In this document: positions 11,693 through 24,227 of the stretch, in pieces
How the letters are laid out: the number at the start of each line of letters is the position of its first letter
Numbering within the stretch: the stretch's first letter is position 1
Assembly (NCBI GenBank): GCA_003550325.1
Contig: QKWP01000042.1
Span: 446,345 to 510,344 of the forward strand
Direction: 5' to 3'
DNA from: Gigaspora rosea
Taxonomy: Eukaryota > Glomeromycota > Glomeromycetes > Diversisporales > Gigasporaceae
Length of the DNA: 64,000 nt
Program-made: the position numbers and the translations under genes
Notes under the pieces: model-generated
What the model was told of the DNA's origin: nothing
Database searches by the model: none
What the model saw: only the letters and a program-made list of their open reading frames with translations

Positions 11693-12524
11693 TTTATGTA
11701 ATAATGCTCATGAGCATTATTTAGAATAATGGACTGAATTAAGCTTAATTTGGGCCAAAACTTGAAATTACACCAACAGTATTTTGTGAAAATAAACATA
11801 TTCTTTTAGTAAAATGGATTTTTAGTATTATGACTTGGTAAAATTATATTTAAAAATAGATTTTGGGAAATTAGCCCTAATTATCAGTAAAATGTGTGTT
11901 GATGAAATATAGTGTCTAAAATGATTGTTGGCAAAATAATATAGACCCATAGATTTAGATATATTCATAAAAATTTCTAGATATCTTTGTAATGAATGAT
12001 TATTAGGAGCTACATTACTGTATATTCCTGGAAATAAGCTACTACTAAAAATATGCTACCCTCCTTATTTTTTAAAATTTCTTAGAGAAATTACCAGCAG
12101 TTGCTATATATAAAATTCTAAATTTTATTAAGTAAACCTCAATATACAATTAAGTAAAGTTGTCAGGGCATCAAAATACATTTACTTTAAAGATTTTTAG
12201 TATAATTTTCAGTTTTTGAGAAATTTAACAATTCAAAAATAAGTTACCCTGTATTTTTTGTATAACTTTTTGCCCAAAATAGTAGTTTATTTTTAGGGTA
12301 TATGGTAATTTAGAAAGTTTGTCAAATTCAAGATTGGAATACCATATAGAATTATATATTCAAATTGTTGCTTTAACCTTTATAGTTTTTTATACCATAG
12401 TTCTTATAGTATCTCATTAGATACAGATATTTCTGGTTAATATTGTTATTATATATAATTGTTGAAATAAAGTTATTATGCAAAGATTGTCTTTTTTCTA
12501 AAGGTAGTAAAGCAGGTGAATTCT
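11693..12524. other. AT-rich intergenic DNA
   Basis: No gene, RNA or structured repeat recognised. Confidence 0.4.
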
Positions 12525-13290
12525 GCAACCATTGGAGGCAATACAAGAAATTTCTTATTTAGTGATTAGGCTCCAAAACTGTAATAACTGTACATGACAA
12601 TAATAGCACTGCAAGGCTCTCATGTTTGGTAATTAGGCTTATTGTAATAGCAGTGCAAGGGCCTTTGTTTGGTGGTTAGGGCTCAACAGTGATCACAGTA
12701 CTTGGACTATTCATTTGCTTAGTGGCTTTAAGAACAATAGGAATCTCATATTTGTAATTAAGCATTATGGCAATAGCCAAACGCACGAAATCCTGCAATT
12801 TAAAAATAAATTCATCATTAATCAAAAGAATAGAAACATTACAGTTTAAGAATTAGGCTCCGGCAATACAAGGACCCATTATTTCAAGAATAGGCTTCAT
12901 GGGTTATCTCAGGGTTTCAAAAAAAAGGCATTGTAGCAATAAGGGACCTTTGTTTAGTAATTAGGCACCACAGCTATTATAACTACAAGGATCTTTTTTG
13001 GTGGTTGAGTGCTATAGCAATATTGATATGAGGACCTTTCATTTTGTGATTAGATTCTGAGGCTACAAGAGTAGTGTTGGAATTGACTGGCCCACTGGTC
13101 AGCCCATTTCAGACCTTAATAAGAGAATGCAGAACCTTATTCGTGAGATTAGGCTCTATAGCAATATCACAATTGTGTGATAGTAATGTGAGAGCCTATT
13201 GTTGTTGGTGTTTGGGCTCTGCATTTGCAATGACAGTGCAAGACTTCTTGTTTGGTGATTAGACTCCATAGCAATAGCAATGCATACTCA
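12525..13290. repeat. Degenerate minisatellite, about 60-65 bp unit
   Basis: Phrases such as TTTGGTGATTAGGCTCCA, AGCAATAGCAATGCA and GCAAGGACCTTTG recur about a dozen times with heavy divergence and indels. The array is old and far more degraded than the other tandem repeats here. The 62-residue frame at 13074-13262 lies within it and is not taken as a gene. Confidence 0.65.
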
Positions 13291-13622
13291 ACTTGCCATT
13301 GTATATAGCTAAGTCTTGTTTCACTATAAATTCTCTTGGATACATTTTCCCATGCAACAGATACAATTGCTAAGTCAGTATTAGGCTGTTATGACATATA
13401 TGCTATAAATAGGAAGTAAATATCCAAGCTTTTTAACGTAGAACCTGTGATTGTTAGCATGCAGATATTCCTTCTGTATTAATAAAGTCATTTGATCGAG
13501 TAATAATAATGAAACTATTAAAGCATTCAAATAACATTTACTTTTTGTATTTGTTATGCTAATTTGGCAGGATGATTTTTTTTAACCTGTAAAACTAGCA
13601 AAAATTGGATTAGTTGACATAG

Positions 13623-14379
13623 TGTTATAATCCGATTAGAAGTTAGCCGACCAGCTGACTTAGCCAGCTAAGTCAGACGACTTTTCAAGAAATCGACTTA
13701 GTTGGTTTTAATAAAAATAGAATTTATTTACATTATAGAACTCTACACTGTAGATGTGGTTCGGGATTCCATGATTTTGGATCATCAAATAACTTAGATA
13801 TGAATAAAATTTATCATAAAGCATTTTTTGTCACGGATCGTGAAATTTACAGCTGATTTGAGACACGTGGTGAATTTTGTGATGATCATAATTTTCGGCC
13901 GTTATATTATCGCGTTATGTTTTGTACCGGCCGAAAATTATACCGAAATTTGTTGACGATCATCACAAAATTCATCACGTGTCCCACTAATTTTCAAATC
14001 AGCTGTAATATACCGTTTTAATTAAATCAACCATATTAGTATCACCAGCGTCAGCGTCTTAAATATATCGCTGATTTAGTGATCCGACCTTTATTAACCC
14101 TTTACCATTATAAACACACTCCTTTTATTATCGCTTTATTCCCTCATCCCGCAATCGGTTGGAGCTTTAAATTTGCACTATTGTATATACTGTTTTACCG
14201 CTCTCCCAATTCAACCGTTACAATATGCACGATTAGCACAGAATGGCTCAAATATTCAAAATGAGCGATATTATTAAGCGTTAGGCGGCTAACGCTAAGC
14301 ACGAAATGGCTTAAAAGTTCAAACGTGCGATATTTTAGGCGTTAGTCGACTAAGCAGGCTAAGCAGGTTTTTTGTAACA
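13623..14379. mobile_element. 757-bp element with GACTTAGC-rich ends
   Basis: The element starts TGTTATAATCCG and ends in TTTTTTGTAACA. TTGACATAG (13614-13622) and TTGACTTAG (14380-14388) flank it, a near-perfect 9-base duplication. Inside the left end are CTGACTTAGCCAGCTAAGTC-type repeats and inside the right end GTCGACTAAGCAGGCTAAGC, arranged in opposite orientation. The centre contains a ~70-bp-arm hairpin at 13850-14010 (arms share GAATTTTGTGATGATC and CGGCCGAAAATTATA). No transposase. Confidence 0.7.
13850..14010. repeat. Internal hairpin of the 13623-14379 element
   Basis: The left arm contains TACAGCTGATTTGAGACACG and the right arm its near reverse complement, CGTGTCCCACTAATTTTCAA with ATCAGCTGTAA. 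The hairpin is centred near 13925. Confidence 0.75.
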
Positions 14380-14388
14380 TTGACTTAG

Positions 14389-16844
14389 TCATTGATATTT
14401 TAAGCTTTGACTACCAATGCTAGTGTCTAATAAAATATTTTTGAGTTTACGTAGACTGATCGTACTGGCCCTACTCTTCGTCACACGCTGCGCAACTATC
14501 TCTTATTATTAATTAAAATACAGCAATAAACCTATTTTGTTTTTTTATGATGATATAAATAATATCAATGTACGTACTAAAGAAATAAAATTTTCTTATT
14601 TTTTTTCATTAAGATGAACTTAAACTGATATATACAAAGGTTATATTAAAGAGTATTCTTGAAAAATTTCCTTCATTGCAGGAAATAAATAGCTAAAAAT
14701 GCGATATTTTTATTTTTAGCTATCTTATTTCTTATATAAACGGGTAGTTTTTAAAAATCAGTTCATGAGCTTTTTTTGAAACCATTACAATATCAAGATT
14801 TTTAAAGAATTTAAAATAAGTTTGATAGATAATTATAGTAAACATTAGCCTAAATCAGTGAAAATTAAGGAGTCGGGTTAATTAATAATCAGCATTGATG
14901 CAGAACATTATCACATATTGTCAATTATAAAAATTAGTGAGTTTTCACATAAAGTCAATGAAAAAGCTTTATAATAAAATTACATTGTTACTTTTGAAAC
15001 AAATTTAAAGTTTAGCTATCCAGAGATCGTTATAGAGAGCCTATGAAAGAGAGTCGACTATATCTTGTTTATGTTACTGACTAAATCAATCGTCGTCAAA
15101 GGTTTCGTCAATCATCGTCAGGGTGAAAAGTTCATCTAAAAGAAACTATATGTACTTCGCACATTCCAGTCAACTTTACTCAATGATTATAAAAAAACAT
15201 ACAGCATATGTTGTGTATCAAATTATATCTTTTCAGATTAGACAATTATAATACCGCCAAAACCTACCTTATCCTAACATGGGCTTTAACCTGATAACAA
15301 AGAAATAATTTTTATTGATTTAAAATCAGGCGATTTATGTTTAAGCATAAGATTTTAATCAATAAAAATCCCTTTTTTTTTTTTTTTTGCCATCCCTACT
15401 TTAACGCTAACTCTGAGAAAACTCAGTATAATTAATAAGGCATACATTACTAATTACTGTCAACATAATAATAAGATGTAGTAGATAAAGAATTGAGCGT
15501 TGATGCAAAGACGGCAATAGTTGAAGACATACATCATGACTTCTCACATGCAGGCTTGCTAACATGCCCGCAAACTGCTACAATAAATTAATTATTAGCA
15601 TGGCAGTTAATGATGAAATTTGAAGTTTCTGTTTAGTAAAATATATAAAAAAGCCTGCTGTTAATTCTTAATCCAACTCCAAGAATGCAGCATTAGCACC
15701 AGCTTTAACAATTAGTTTCTAACTTAAATTATAATGATGCAGTATTGCGCAAGTTTCGAAAGAGTCCATGTCCAGTTATTTTGAAAATTTGTCGTTAAAA
15801 TTTGTAAGAAAAATCCGTCATTTATTTAATAAAAGCTCATCGAGAACAGATTACCAATTCTTGAAATATAGTTGTTTTAAATATTGCAATAACAAAAATT
15901 GAATTTGCAAAAGAAAATGATTATCCATTGGTTAAGCAAAATGCTTTTATTTCAGGGTGGCTAAACTGTTTTGAAGATTTCTGAATTAAAATAAATGCCT
16001 GAATCTAGCTTTCGAATTAAAAAACTTTTTGGATATTTTCGTCGCAACCGAGTCTTTTAGCATACCAAAATATTTTTGTAAATTTATCATGCTGAAAGTA
16101 CGAAACCTAAAATCGAAACTCTTACTAAATCGAAAGTCAAAAGCTCTAGAAAGTAATATTGAAGTTCAAAAGTTCTATTGAAAACTTGATGCATTCAATA
16201 AAATAATTCTGAAACAGAGTGAAGAACGTTAAATCTAGAAAATAAGTAATAAATATATATTTAGATATGTCATATTATTTTAAAACTTTTTAGTTGTTTT
16301 ATATCCGCCTCATGAAAAAAAATTTTACCCAATCTCGATTATTAAATCTGCAGTATTATAAAATTTTATCTAACTATTTACCCAGTGTTACGAATAGTTG
16401 TGGTGTATGGATGAGCAGAGAAGTGGTGTGTATGATACAAAAATTGCATTTGAGTATATAGAACTACATAGCATACAATACTCAAATATATATATTATAT
16501 ATATATAGAGTAGTATAGTCGTAATTATTAAATTGTGACTTCACGAAATTCTACTCAATGTGGGAGGATTTTAAGATTTTTATGGGTCATATATATGCGC
16601 TGTTATAACAAATCAAGTTTTTACGAGATTGAACATATTGCTCAAACAAAAATCAAGATTTTTATCTAATTGACATACGTACGTTCATAGAATGCTTTTT
16701 TGCTTTTTTTTTATAGTAAAAAGAGATTTTACATAGCGTTACAAATTAATTTTTTCTACTTTAAACTTTTTTTTTTTGAAATAGAAGCGTTCGGGATTTA
16801 TTCTGCAGTTTTTTTTTTCTACAAAGCGAATGCTTAACTTGCAT
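14389..16844. other. AT-rich intergenic DNA
   Basis: The only structure I can support is a hairpin at about 15309-15372, whose arms include ATTTTTATTGATT and AATCAATAAAAAT. No gene is recognised. Confidence 0.4.
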
Positions 16845-17030
16845 GCTTTAATGCTTGCTCTTTTTCAAGATTTGCTAATTCGACTAAATGAACTTTTGCT
16901 TCAAGGCTAGCTCACGTTCTTTTAGTGCTAAAAGTCATTCTTGATATTCAAGTTTATCAATGCTTAAGCTTTCCTTATGATTATTTTCTACTGGTCTTCA
17001 GAATCAATAACGATCACATTTGTTTTTTTT
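16845..17030 (-). pseudogene. Coiled-coil coding remnant
   Basis: Read on the minus strand, this stretch gives a broken protein with segments such as NHKESLSIDKLEYQE and LLALKERELALKQKF followed by ELANLEKEQ-like residues, interrupted by stops. The repeated K/E/L pattern resembles the coiled-coil part of repeat-family proteins common in AT-rich fungal genomes. I do not recognise the exact family. It may belong with the remnant at 17353-18420 just upstream on the same strand. Confidence 0.35.
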
Positions 17031-17352
17031 TTAGTTTTTGTGGTTTTTTTTTTATTTTTGATTGATTTGTTTGAAACTTTTGCTAATAATTAAAAAAACA
17101 AAAAAATTGAAAATCAAAAAAAAAAATATTTAGAATTAAACTATTTGTTTACATTTACATTTATCTAATAAAACATTACAACTAATTAAGCCTTTTGTCC
17201 CGTCCATGACTGGGTATATTATATTGTCGATGAATACGAATTGCTGAAATTTTTCATTATCCAATTTACATCCTCTATAAAATAAATACAATATATTGTA
17301 AAATGCAATTTATTAAATAAAACAACAGTATAATGATAAAAATAAATTACTG

Positions 17353-18420
17353 TAATATAGCAGACATCAATTTTAAATTGTTTTCATGCCGATTACTTAA
17401 TGCATAAGCAGCTTCTGCAATACTAGTATTGTTAGGAAATAACATCCAGGTTTCTTGATCGATTTGTGGCATACATTTGTTAAGTGATGCAATAACCCAT
17501 TTTTGAAAACCCAATCTAAAATATTAATAATTAAATATATATATTTATTATTTTTATATATGCACAGTATGTACATACATATATATATAATTATTTATTA
17601 AAAAATGCTAACCCACCATTTTTTCAATTCATTGAATTTTATTAAAAATTGATCAATTTCATTTTCTGATTTAGCTGTAAGCAATTTGAGCATATCATTA
17701 GTTACAGAATCATCATATCTTTTTTCTAAAATTTTCTTCAAAAATAAATGTAAATTAAATCAATAAGTAAGTAAATAAATAAAAAAATTAAATTCTATAT
17801 TAGCCTTTTATAATTCACTTGGCAGGACTTAAAAAGGTGAACTAAATATCTTCCCAGTTTTTTGTTTGATCAATTCATTTAAAACCAATCTGAGACCTTG
17901 TGCTTGTGCATAATCTAAGCCAGCAATAATGCATCTCCAAACGTCCCTAGCTCTCCCACAAAAAATTGTTCACCCCTGCAATATTGGCCAATCGAATTTC
18001 AGGATCAGGTGTAACGTAAAATTCGAAACGAACCCACCTTTTTACAAAAAAACAAAAATAGCTTTAAATTTTAATTAGGAAACAACCTTCTGCGGCCTAA
18101 TTAAAAGTGTTCCTTGTGAAATTTTACTAATAGAGCATTCTAATCCTGCGTTATATTCACCCTAACCCCAAAAATAACGCGTTTTTTAGGTTTATACGCA
18201 ACCTTTTACTTAGAAAATAAAAAACGTTTGTTTTGACTATCATGTTACACCTGATCTTAAATTTGATTGGCTGGGTGAACAATTTTTTGTGGGAGAGCTA
18301 CCTAAGTCGCATCTCCAGCCCATTCCACGTATATGTTTAAATTGAGGAGACAAACCAGTTAGTTGTGGTACAGTATAAGATCAACAATGCACAAAAAAAT
18401 TCTTTGATATGTGATAGTTG
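17353..18420 (-). pseudogene. Remnant of a repetitive protein gene, split by a MITE
   Basis: Three blocks read on the minus strand. Block 1, on both sides of the MITE at 17940-18308, gives VPQLTGLSPQFKHIRGMGWRC and then IIAGLDYAQAQGLRLVLNEL. Block 2 (about 17737-17596) gives KKILEKRYDDSVTNDMLKLL and more, ending KFNELKKWW. Block 3 (about 17524-17353) gives LGFQKWVIASLNKCMPQIDQ, then ETWMLFPNNTSIAEAAYALS, and stops at TAA. The WVIASLN and SIAEAAYALSN pattern recalls a widespread fungal repeat-encoded family that is probably transposon-derived. I cannot name it with confidence. AT-rich gaps between blocks look like introns, but clean splice pairs were not found. The gene is inactive in any case because block 1 is interrupted. 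Confidence 0.55.
17940..18308. mobile_element. 369-bp MITE with 9-bp target-site duplication
   Basis: GCATCTCCA occurs at 17931-17939 and 18309-18317. Inside, a perfect 28-bp inverted repeat (starting TAGCTCTCCCACAAAAAATT at 17948, mirrored to 18300) is preceded by less conserved terminal bases. Subterminally lies ATCAGGTGTAACGTAAAATTC on the left and ATGTTACACCTGAT on the right. The 9-bp duplication suggests a Mutator-like or hAT-related origin. Removing the element restores a continuous reading frame of the host remnant. Confidence 0.85.
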
Positions 18421-18495
18421 TAGCTTGATTAGTAAAAACTCTAGCATAAGTAAGAACTTAATAAAAAATTAAAAATTGATAAATATAGTTATTAA

Positions 18496-18771
18496 GAGTG
18501 TTGTCATATTTATTATGTCCAAGACTTTTTTACCTATGTTCACATCCAAAAGTCCACAGTGTCCACAACTGTCCAAAGAATATTTTGACTTTAAAATTTA
18601 ATAAATTAGTTTAAGAAAGACATGATTATATATTTTTATAGTTTTGAATATTTTTCTGAAAAGAAAAAAATCGGTTATCTTAATAAAATTTTAAGTAATT
18701 AGATTTATTTTTTGTTCACAATTGTCCACAATTGTCCACAATTTGTCCAGAGCTGTTCCATGACAACACTG
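18496..18771. mobile_element. 276-bp hAT MITE with TSD GTTATTAA
   Basis: It begins GAGTGTTGTCATATT and ends CCATGACAACACTG. It is flanked by perfect 8-bp copies of GTTATTAA at 18488-18495 and 18772-18779. GTCCACA motifs repeat near both ends (TGTCCACAACTGTCCAAAG left, AATTGTCCACAATTGTCCAC right). No coding content. Confidence 0.88.
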
Positions 18772-18779
18772 GTTATTAA

Positions 18780-19705
18780 TATATAATATATGAATTAATA
18801 ATTCAAAAATATATATACTGTACTTGCTCAAATTATGTTTATCATCATAATTATTAATTTTGAATTCATTAATTTCACTAGCTACCCATTTGGAAGATAG
18901 ATCAATTTGGAAATATTTATATTTTAACTATTCAGATAATTGTTCAGACATTGTGTTATATGATTATTTTCAAAAAACTCTAAGAAAAAATTATAATTAA
19001 AACTTGTAATTTAAATATTTATATTAATATAAAATAAATTATTTAAAAGTTTGTCAAAGTGATCACCAAAAGTATAAGGAGCATATAGTTATTAAATATA
19101 GCTATAGTGATAGTTTAAATAATATAATCTGTACTCTTGGGATCACTCTAGTAAACTTTTATATATTTAAAATTACCTAATTATTTTACTAATCACAGAT
19201 ATTATTAAGATCATGTGAATAGTTATAAATGACCCTGAAAAGTCCTTGCTCTTGTGGGTGAATTTTTGTTCACATAATAATGAAGACAATCAGTGTTATT
19301 TAGAGAAATATGAACATCTGAAAAATATTCAGTTCCAAAATAAGCTTTAATTAAATTTTTTATAAATTATATAATTTAAAGTTAATTTTTTAAAAAAAAA
19401 TTGTATAATTTAAAATTAATTTTTTTTTAAAAAATTATATAATGATAATTTTATATCTGTCAAAATCTAAATTGGTGTAATATTAGTAGCATTATCATTA
19501 GCCTGATAGATTATTATTGTAAACAAATTCAGATAAAACGTGGTACTCAATTTTGGTGGTAGAAGTGAGTTTGAATGTATACCTTTGATAAAAAATAAGA
19601 CATGAACATTTTTTTAAATTATGTAGGTTTAATATAGTATTTAATATTACAGACAGTATTTAAAATTCAATGTTCTTATAGTTCTCAATAAATATTTGAG
19701 TTTTT
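18780..19705. other. AT-rich intergenic DNA
   Basis: No gene, RNA or structured repeat is recognised; homopolymer-like runs of A and T at 19390-19430 form a short hairpin. Confidence 0.4.
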
Positions 19706-20085
19706 TTACTATATTTATTCAAAATAACGCATGTGGGCATTATTTCAAAAATTGCATTTTCTTAAAATAGCATGTTGGTTTCAAAATAACGCCCATGTGC
19801 ATCCAAATATAATGCACAATCCAAATACTGAATTAATAATCTGCTAAAATAACAAATTCAAATAACAAGCAGAAATAAAAATTTTTTAGTCAAAAAATCT
19901 GATTTAGATCAGAAAGGCTATATATAAAATAAAGAAATATAGGTTTTTTATGTATCACATATATATAATGCACAATTTTTTAGAAATTAGTTCTTTATCC
20001 TGAAATAATACCCATGTGCATACTTGAAATAATGTGCATTCTCTTGAAATAACGTGCAGATGCACATTATTTTGAGTAAATTTGG
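19706..20085. repeat. Inverted repeat of CAAAATAACGC-type sequence
   Basis: The left end TTCAAAATAACGCATGTGGG and a second copy near 19780 (CAAAATAACGCCCATGTGCA) are opposed by GAAATAACGTGCAGATGCAC with ATTATTTTGAG at 20050-20083. Probably a small DNA transposon with repeated subterminal motifs. No target-site duplication was identified. Confidence 0.55.
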
Positions 20086-20689
20086 TAAGAACATTAATAT
20101 TTAGAAAAGGTTCTCTTATTTGAGAATGTTTTATCCTCTTGAAATGTTCTTGAAGAGAACATTTATAAAATTTTTTTTTTTTAGTATTCAAGGTGAGGTT
20201 GTGCTTCAGACTTTTATTAAATATAGTTATCATTACAATATCACAGCCTATTATATTGATCCCTACAACTATAAAGTACCAAGACTTAGACTATTTTATC
20301 TATGGCCTAAACCTATCAGAGCATCCTATATGTCCTATTCATATACTCAATCTGGTATGGTATAGTGCATGTAACCTAGAATCAGTGTCACATGATTTGG
20401 GTGGCCAATTTTAGAGGGTCTGAATATTTCTGAATAGAATTTTGTTAAACATAAAACATGAGCATGCATTTTCAAATATTTTCAAATTTGTCCTTATGCG
20501 TGATATATAAACAATAAATATTATCAATAATCATTGAATTTTTTTTATTTTTTGGCTTTTTATTGTAGTGTTTTACTAACCAGTCTCTATTCTTTTTATT
20601 TAGATAAATAGGTGTCATTACTTGTGTTTTTGCATTTTTAGTGCATATTATGTTTTACTAATTAACACATTTTTTTAGATAATTGGGTG

Positions 20690-21255
20690 CTATTTTTGGT
20701 TTTATCATTATTGGTGTTGTCGTTTCTGGAGTCGTCGTTACTAGAGTCAGTTTTCATTGGCGTGATACTGTCGATTTTAGTGGACTTTGTGGTACTTTTG
20801 ATTTTGTTCAAGTGCATTTCGTATTTGACTAACCAACTCTTCTTTTTTTTTGAGTAGTCTTCATTGATGTGATGGCATCGATTTCAGTGGGCTTCTGTCA
20901 TTTTAGATGGGCTTTATAGCATCAATTTAAGCATTATTCTGGAGTTCATTTATATTAGTTTGTCACTTTTGGTGGGTTTCATGCCATCACTTTCTGAAGT
21001 TTCCCTTATGTGAGCCTGTCAATTCTGTAGCATTGATTTCATGGCCTCAATTTCAGTGTTGTTTGAAGTTTCACTTCTGTGATTTCTTTGATAAGTTTTA
21101 TAGTATTGCTTTCAGTATTTTTTTGAGTTTTATTTATATTAGCTCTTTGATTTCATGGTATTGACTTCAGCATTGGTTTGAAGTTTCACTTCTGTATGCT
21201 CTTTTGACAAGTTTCATGGTATTGTTTTCATTGTTTTTTTTGGGAGTTTCACTGG
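20690..21255. repeat. Degenerate minisatellite of about 60-66 bp
   Basis: Phrases like GATTTCAGTG, GGAGTTTCACTTCTGTG, GTTTCATGGCATTG and TTTTGATGGGTTT recur through the block with strong divergence. There is no reading frame of note. It is similar in age and character to the array at 12525-13290, but with a different unit. Confidence 0.55.
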
Positions 21256-21566
21256 GGTTAGTTAATAGTTAGAATTATGAGAGTTAAGGTTGGTAATTAG
21301 ATAAATATAGTGAATTTTAGAATTGTATAATAAAATTTATATTAATAAAATTTAAGTATACTTACATTTTTTTGATACAATTAATTACTTTTAACCTACT
21401 GCATTTTATCTGAGTAATCTAGATAATAGTTTTTAGGTTTAATTACAAGCAAATATTGAAAAAAGAACAATTATGTACGTACATTACATTGTAATATGCA
21501 TGCTTGGTAAATTACTGTGTTAAATATAGTGGCCAAATTTTGTTATTAATATTAAAATATAACAAC

Positions 21567-22164
21567 TAGTATTCGAAATTAGTGTTCTCTGAGTTCTCAT
21601 GAGAACACCATTTTAAATTTGTGCACAGTAAAAATTTTTTACTGTTCTCTATTAAAATTTTTTTGAGAACAGTAAATTAAAAATAGTGTTCTTATAAGTA
21701 GTAATTAGTAACTACATAATGTTGTTATATCAAATTAAATAAATAAATATAACTAATTATAATAGTTTATTATCAAAATTATTTAGTTAAACTTACATAT
21801 AATTACTATAGCATAAATGAAAAGATATCTAATATGCTCTAATGTATATTTACATATAGATGTGTTGATAGAATTATGTCAAATGTTTATATTTGTCCAA
21901 TACCATTTATGCTTTTATAGGTAAAAGGTACATATGTTACAGTATATGATATAGAGTGTAGTCAATAGAAATAGAACAAATTTATTAGATAAATTTGTCC
22001 CATTTTTATTAACTTCACCCCATATACTGTATTTTTAATTTGGTTTTTTTTAATAAGTATAAATGAAAACATAAACTGAGAACATAAACAATAGGTTGAG
22101 AACACTGATAGCTATTATACTGTTCTCATGAGAACAGTGTTTGAGTCTGAAATTTCAGACACTG
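21567..22164. mobile_element. 598-bp hAT MITE, copy 1 of a two-copy family
   Basis: It begins TAGTATTCGAAATTAGTGTTC and ends GTCTGAAATTTCAGACACTG. ATAACAAC (21559-21566) and GTAACAAC (22165-22172) form an 8-bp duplication with one mismatch. GAGAACA/TGTTCTC motifs recur at both ends. A second copy lies in opposite orientation at 35709-36491. No transposase. Confidence 0.8.
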
Positions 22165-22339
22165 GTAACAACCTTAACCATAAATAAATGTGGAACTAAT
22201 ATGTTTAAATAAGAAATCTCTTTGTAATGTTGTAGTACTGGTTCTATACTATTGATTTACAAAGAGATTTTTTTAAAATATATATATATATTATAAATTA
22301 TAACCAATTTAATCTATATATATGCCTAGATCACATGAT

Positions 22340-23122
22340 GCTGATTCTAGGTTATATGCACCAAACATATTGCTTGTTTTCTAGTAGTACCTGTAGTGCT
22401 GCCGCTGTTAGGTTTGTATCTTAAGCTATCTTTTAAATAATACCATAATCTAGCCCATTTCTCAAGCCACTACCTTCCTACTAGCATCTATAGCATTATG
22501 CATGCTCTTGCAAAGTTTACCAACCTCATTACTTCCTTCTATTCCTCTTCTGGTTGCATTCCTACTTCCAGTCTGAAGACACAGAAGAGTTGGTCTATAG
22601 GCTTTAAGTAACTAAGGTCTCTCTCCCCTTGGTACATGATTCTGAAACATAGTCCTTTTCCTCTGGTACGACTTTGGCAGCCTAATTGGTAGGGCCCCGC
22701 TATGAGCCCTATTTTGTCATAAGTTTGCTTCACATCTGATTTCTATTTAAGTATCATCAAAAGTTGGCTACCTCTTTGTTCAGGTTTTGCCAAGTGTATT
22801 TCCCTTTCCTGTACTCCTGGAAGGATCTTTATATATCTTTGGACTTATCGAGAGTTTGCACTGCCCAATATTAGTTTGCATTCCTTTATGCATGCATAAA
22901 TGCCACCAAGCTCTCAATACGTTCATTGGTATTACAAGAATCCAATGTGCTCTTGGTGTGGCCCAGATTACAGTTCTACTGATCTGGCTTGGTTTCTCAG
23001 TTCAGGTTGCTATAATACAAATATAATTTTCAAAAACGTCTCCAGTGGGATTTGAACTTCATACCTGTAATTACTAGTACTTGGAGGCAACAACTTATCC
23101 AACTCACTAAGTCGCCATACCC
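22340..23122 (-). mobile_element. Long SINE-like retroelement with tRNA-like head
   Basis: Read right to left, the element starts with a tRNA-like promoter region (23036-23122) and continues into a body homologous to the retroelement at 25454-26352. Shared words on the minus strand include CTTTTGA followed by AATCAGATG, GGGCCCTACCAA, TTTCAGAATCATGTACCA and GACTGGAAGTAGGAA-like sequence. Body and head are richer in GC than the surroundings. The lower-coordinate end near 22340 is a guess, because similarity fades. No long coding frame is conserved; the 64-residue frame at 22539-22733 is partly alike in both copies, but through repeat homology. It could be the 3' part of a LINE, but the internal polymerase III-type boxes favour a SINE. 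Confidence 0.6.
23036..23122 (-). other. tRNA-like head with polymerase III A and B boxes
   Basis: On the minus strand, a box-A-like TTAGTGAGTTGG (about 23099-23110) is followed about 45 bases later by the box-B-like AGTTCAAATCC (23048-23058). GTATGGCGAC precedes and CCCACTGGAGACG follows. The order and spacing match a long-variable-arm tRNA. The acceptor arms do not pair, so this is a tRNA-derived promoter rather than a working tRNA gene. Confidence 0.65.
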
Positions 23123-24227
23123 ATTTTATAAAATTTTTATTTTCTAGATTTATTAATAAGAACAATAAATTATATAAAATGTTTATCAATTTGATAATAT
23201 GATTTGATTATAACAAATTCTGTATAAATATGTATATGTATATATATATATACATACATACTATATATAGCACATATGTTTAAAGTTGTACAATATGGAT
23301 AACAAATAAATATTTAAGAAAGTAGCCTTTAAAGTTTTTAAAATAAATATTCATTAATCATGCAGTGTGTTTTTTTATATAGAGAGTATTATTATTGTAT
23401 AGACCTATATATAGATTATTTGTATCAAATAATATGCTAATACTAAGCAAGTAAAAATATACAAAGTATTTGTTAGTATGAAGTTTAAATAGTTAAATAA
23501 CTAAGTAATTGGGTTTTAATTTGTCACATTAACCAATAGTAGCATCAGTAAAATATTATAGAAAGTCATGTTTTATTATATGCAAATATGAAAGTACTTA
23601 AGTTTTACCAAATTATTAGAAATTAAATTATATAATATATTGTATTATGTTGAAAAATATAAAGAAATATATACATACTTTACAAAATTATTAATAAATA
23701 AGCACAAACTTTAGTATGTGAATTGTAAGTGTAGAATATGAACATTAAAAATCAATGTTCAATATTAGAAATACAAATTTGGCCATATATAGTAAAAGTA
23801 CCAAATTTGACTATATATAGTAGAAGTACCAAATTTGGCTGCATTATATAATTTTAAAATTTGGCTACTAAAAACTTTTTTGGTCGGAACTAGGTTGTCT
23901 GCACTGTATGATTATAAGATTGAATTTGTAGCTACAAATACATATCTGCAGAGGTTGTGGTATAAAAATTTAGAAACTATACCTTCTTCTTTACAAGATG
24001 TTAAAGTAATTTGATAATTGGTAAAGTAATTCAGAAGTTAGATGAGAGCTACTTTTTGAGTATTCTAAAACTTTCTATTTAATTTTAACTATATAATTTA
24101 AGTGGTAATTTGCAGTTAAAGGGTCAAAATTTTATAGTAAAAATCAGCACAGTTTTACTAATTGTCTTATATAGAAGTGGAATGTCCCATATATCTGATC
24201 ATAATAAAAAACCCTATAGTAAACAAT
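23123..24227. other. AT-rich intergenic DNA with short repeats
   Basis: A two-and-a-half-copy tandem repeat of about 33 bp (CATATATAGTAAAAGTACCA-type) lies at 23770-23850. The stretch 23990-24060 (AAAGTAATTTGATAATTGGT, then AGTTAGATGAGAG) matches 54780-54830, so a dispersed repeat fragment is present. No gene. Confidence 0.5.

Noticed and set aside
16380-17290. Possible LTR start (TGTTACGAATAGTTGTGGTG)
   Set aside because: No second LTR, primer-binding site or polypurine tract could be found in the window.
23036-23122. Functional tRNA gene
   Set aside because: A and B boxes are present but the acceptor arms do not pair and the region continues into a repeated SINE-like body.
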